From positions 62,001-126,000 of the forward strand of contig NZ_JMQI01000024.1 of assembly GCF_000695625.1 (NCBI RefSeq): a stretch of DNA of 64,000 bases, written 5' to 3'. This document shows, one piece after another, positions 63,656-64,000 of the stretch. Every line of letters starts with the position of its first letter. The stretch's first letter is position 1. The DNA is from Amycolatopsis rifamycinica (GTDB lineage Bacteria; Actinomycetota; Actinomycetes; Mycobacteriales; Pseudonocardiaceae). The position numbers were made by a program, and so were the translations under genes. Under the pieces are notes generated by a model, which did no database searches, was not told the DNA's origin, and saw only the letters and a list, made by a program, of their open reading frames with translations.

Positions 63656-64000
63656 ATGCCTGTCAAGATCACCTTCGTCGGCGCGGGCAGCGTCGTGTTC
63701 ACCCAGGGCCTCCTGGCCGACCTGTTCGCCTACCCGGAGCTGGACGGCGTCCGCGTCGCCCTGCACGACATCGACCCGGAGCGGCTGGCGACCGCGCTCG
63801 CCGCGGCCCACCGGATCGCCGCCGCGCGCGGCGTCAAACCGGTGCTCACCGCGCACGCGGACCGCCGGGAGGCCCTGTCCGGCGCGGACTTCGTCGTGAA
63901 CATGGTCCAGATCGGGATGGCGGCGGCGACGCGCACCGACTTCGAGGTCCCGGCGCGCTACGGCCTGCGCCAGACCATCGGCGACACGCTCGGCATCGGC
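63656..64000 (+). CDS. GH4-family glycosidase, 5' part
   Basis: 115 codons before the window ends. FVGAGSVVFTQGLLADLF is the NAD-binding start of GH4 enzymes, DIDPERL the following strand, and RYGLRQTIGDTLGIG the conserved segment near the metal site. GH4 members cleave alpha- or beta-glycosides by an NAD- and Mn-dependent redox route inside the cell. As the last gene seen in the locus it should split imported oligosaccharides, possibly alpha-galactosaminides. Specificity cannot be judged without the rest. Confidence 0.85.
   Translation, partial: MPVKITFVGAGSVVFTQGLLADLFAYPELDGVRVALHDIDPERLATALAAAHRIAAARGVKPVLTAHADRREALSGADFVVNMVQIGMAAATRTDFEVPARYGLRQTIGDTLGIG

Overview
The window is very GC-rich, with overlapping ATGA/GTGA gene junctions, many GTG starts, LmbU-, EspR- and MAB_1171c-type genes and Tat/lipoprotein sugar-binding proteins. 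This points to a filamentous actinomycete, most likely Pseudonocardiaceae (Amycolatopsis- or Saccharothrix-like). That placement is inference from gene families, not from a marker gene.

Layout. 1-3043: a translationally coupled trio (sugar nucleotidyltransferase-like 3' end, class C beta-lactamase-fold serine hydrolase, GtfB-type glycosyltransferase). 3264-8397: a GntR/FadR regulator divergent from a sugar ABC importer and an enolase-superfamily enzyme. 8418-12466: a degenerate repeat, a mycothiol-dependent-type DinB protein, a FadD17-like acyl-CoA synthetase with a KstR-like box, an I36 inhibitor remnant and a PucR-type regulator broken by one missing base. 12487-15515: MAB_1171c membrane protein, ImmA/IrrE-type protein and EspR-like XRE regulator, divergent from an LmbU-family regulator.

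15607-33991 is a specialised-metabolite cluster. It holds a complete set for a dTDP-3-amino-3-C-methyl-2,3,6-trideoxyhexose of the (epi)vancosamine type (RmlA, RmlB, EvaA-E-like), a free acyl carrier protein, a tyrosine ammonia-lyase-like MIO enzyme, a short AMP ligase, three macrolide-type glycosyltransferases, a clan GH-A glycosidase and an ABC exporter. No ketosynthase or NRPS module is in the window. The simplest reading is a 4-coumaroyl-ACP that is passed on and glycosylated with aminodeoxysugars, with saccharomicin as the nearest precedent I recall. A 16-bp palindrome, GTCYCGCCGGCGRGAC, occurs upstream of three of its transcription units and is the best candidate for the cluster operator.

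34555-43885: small regulator/enzyme pairs (hydrolase/ArsR-like, SRPBCC/TetR, MerR), an NLR-type NB-ARC-TPR protein with an amyloid-signalling-like N-terminus, several small hypotheticals, a PHO-box-like triple repeat and a DivIVA-domain protein. 44187-46868: a secreted GH9 cellulase with two CebR-like boxes. 47010-53473: a second GntR/ABC importer/dehydratase locus, whose two permeases are fused in one polypeptide.

53757-64000 looks like a galactosamine-polymer utilisation locus. Secreted GH114 endo-polygalactosaminidase, a sugar importer and a GH4 glycosidase run on one strand. An AgaS-type SIS protein, sugar kinase, DMT transporter, PfkB kinase and class II aldolase run on the other. A DeoR regulator sits between them, flanked by two near-identical 29-bp operators. 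None of the three sugar importers has its own ATPase, which suggests a shared MsiK-type ATPase elsewhere.
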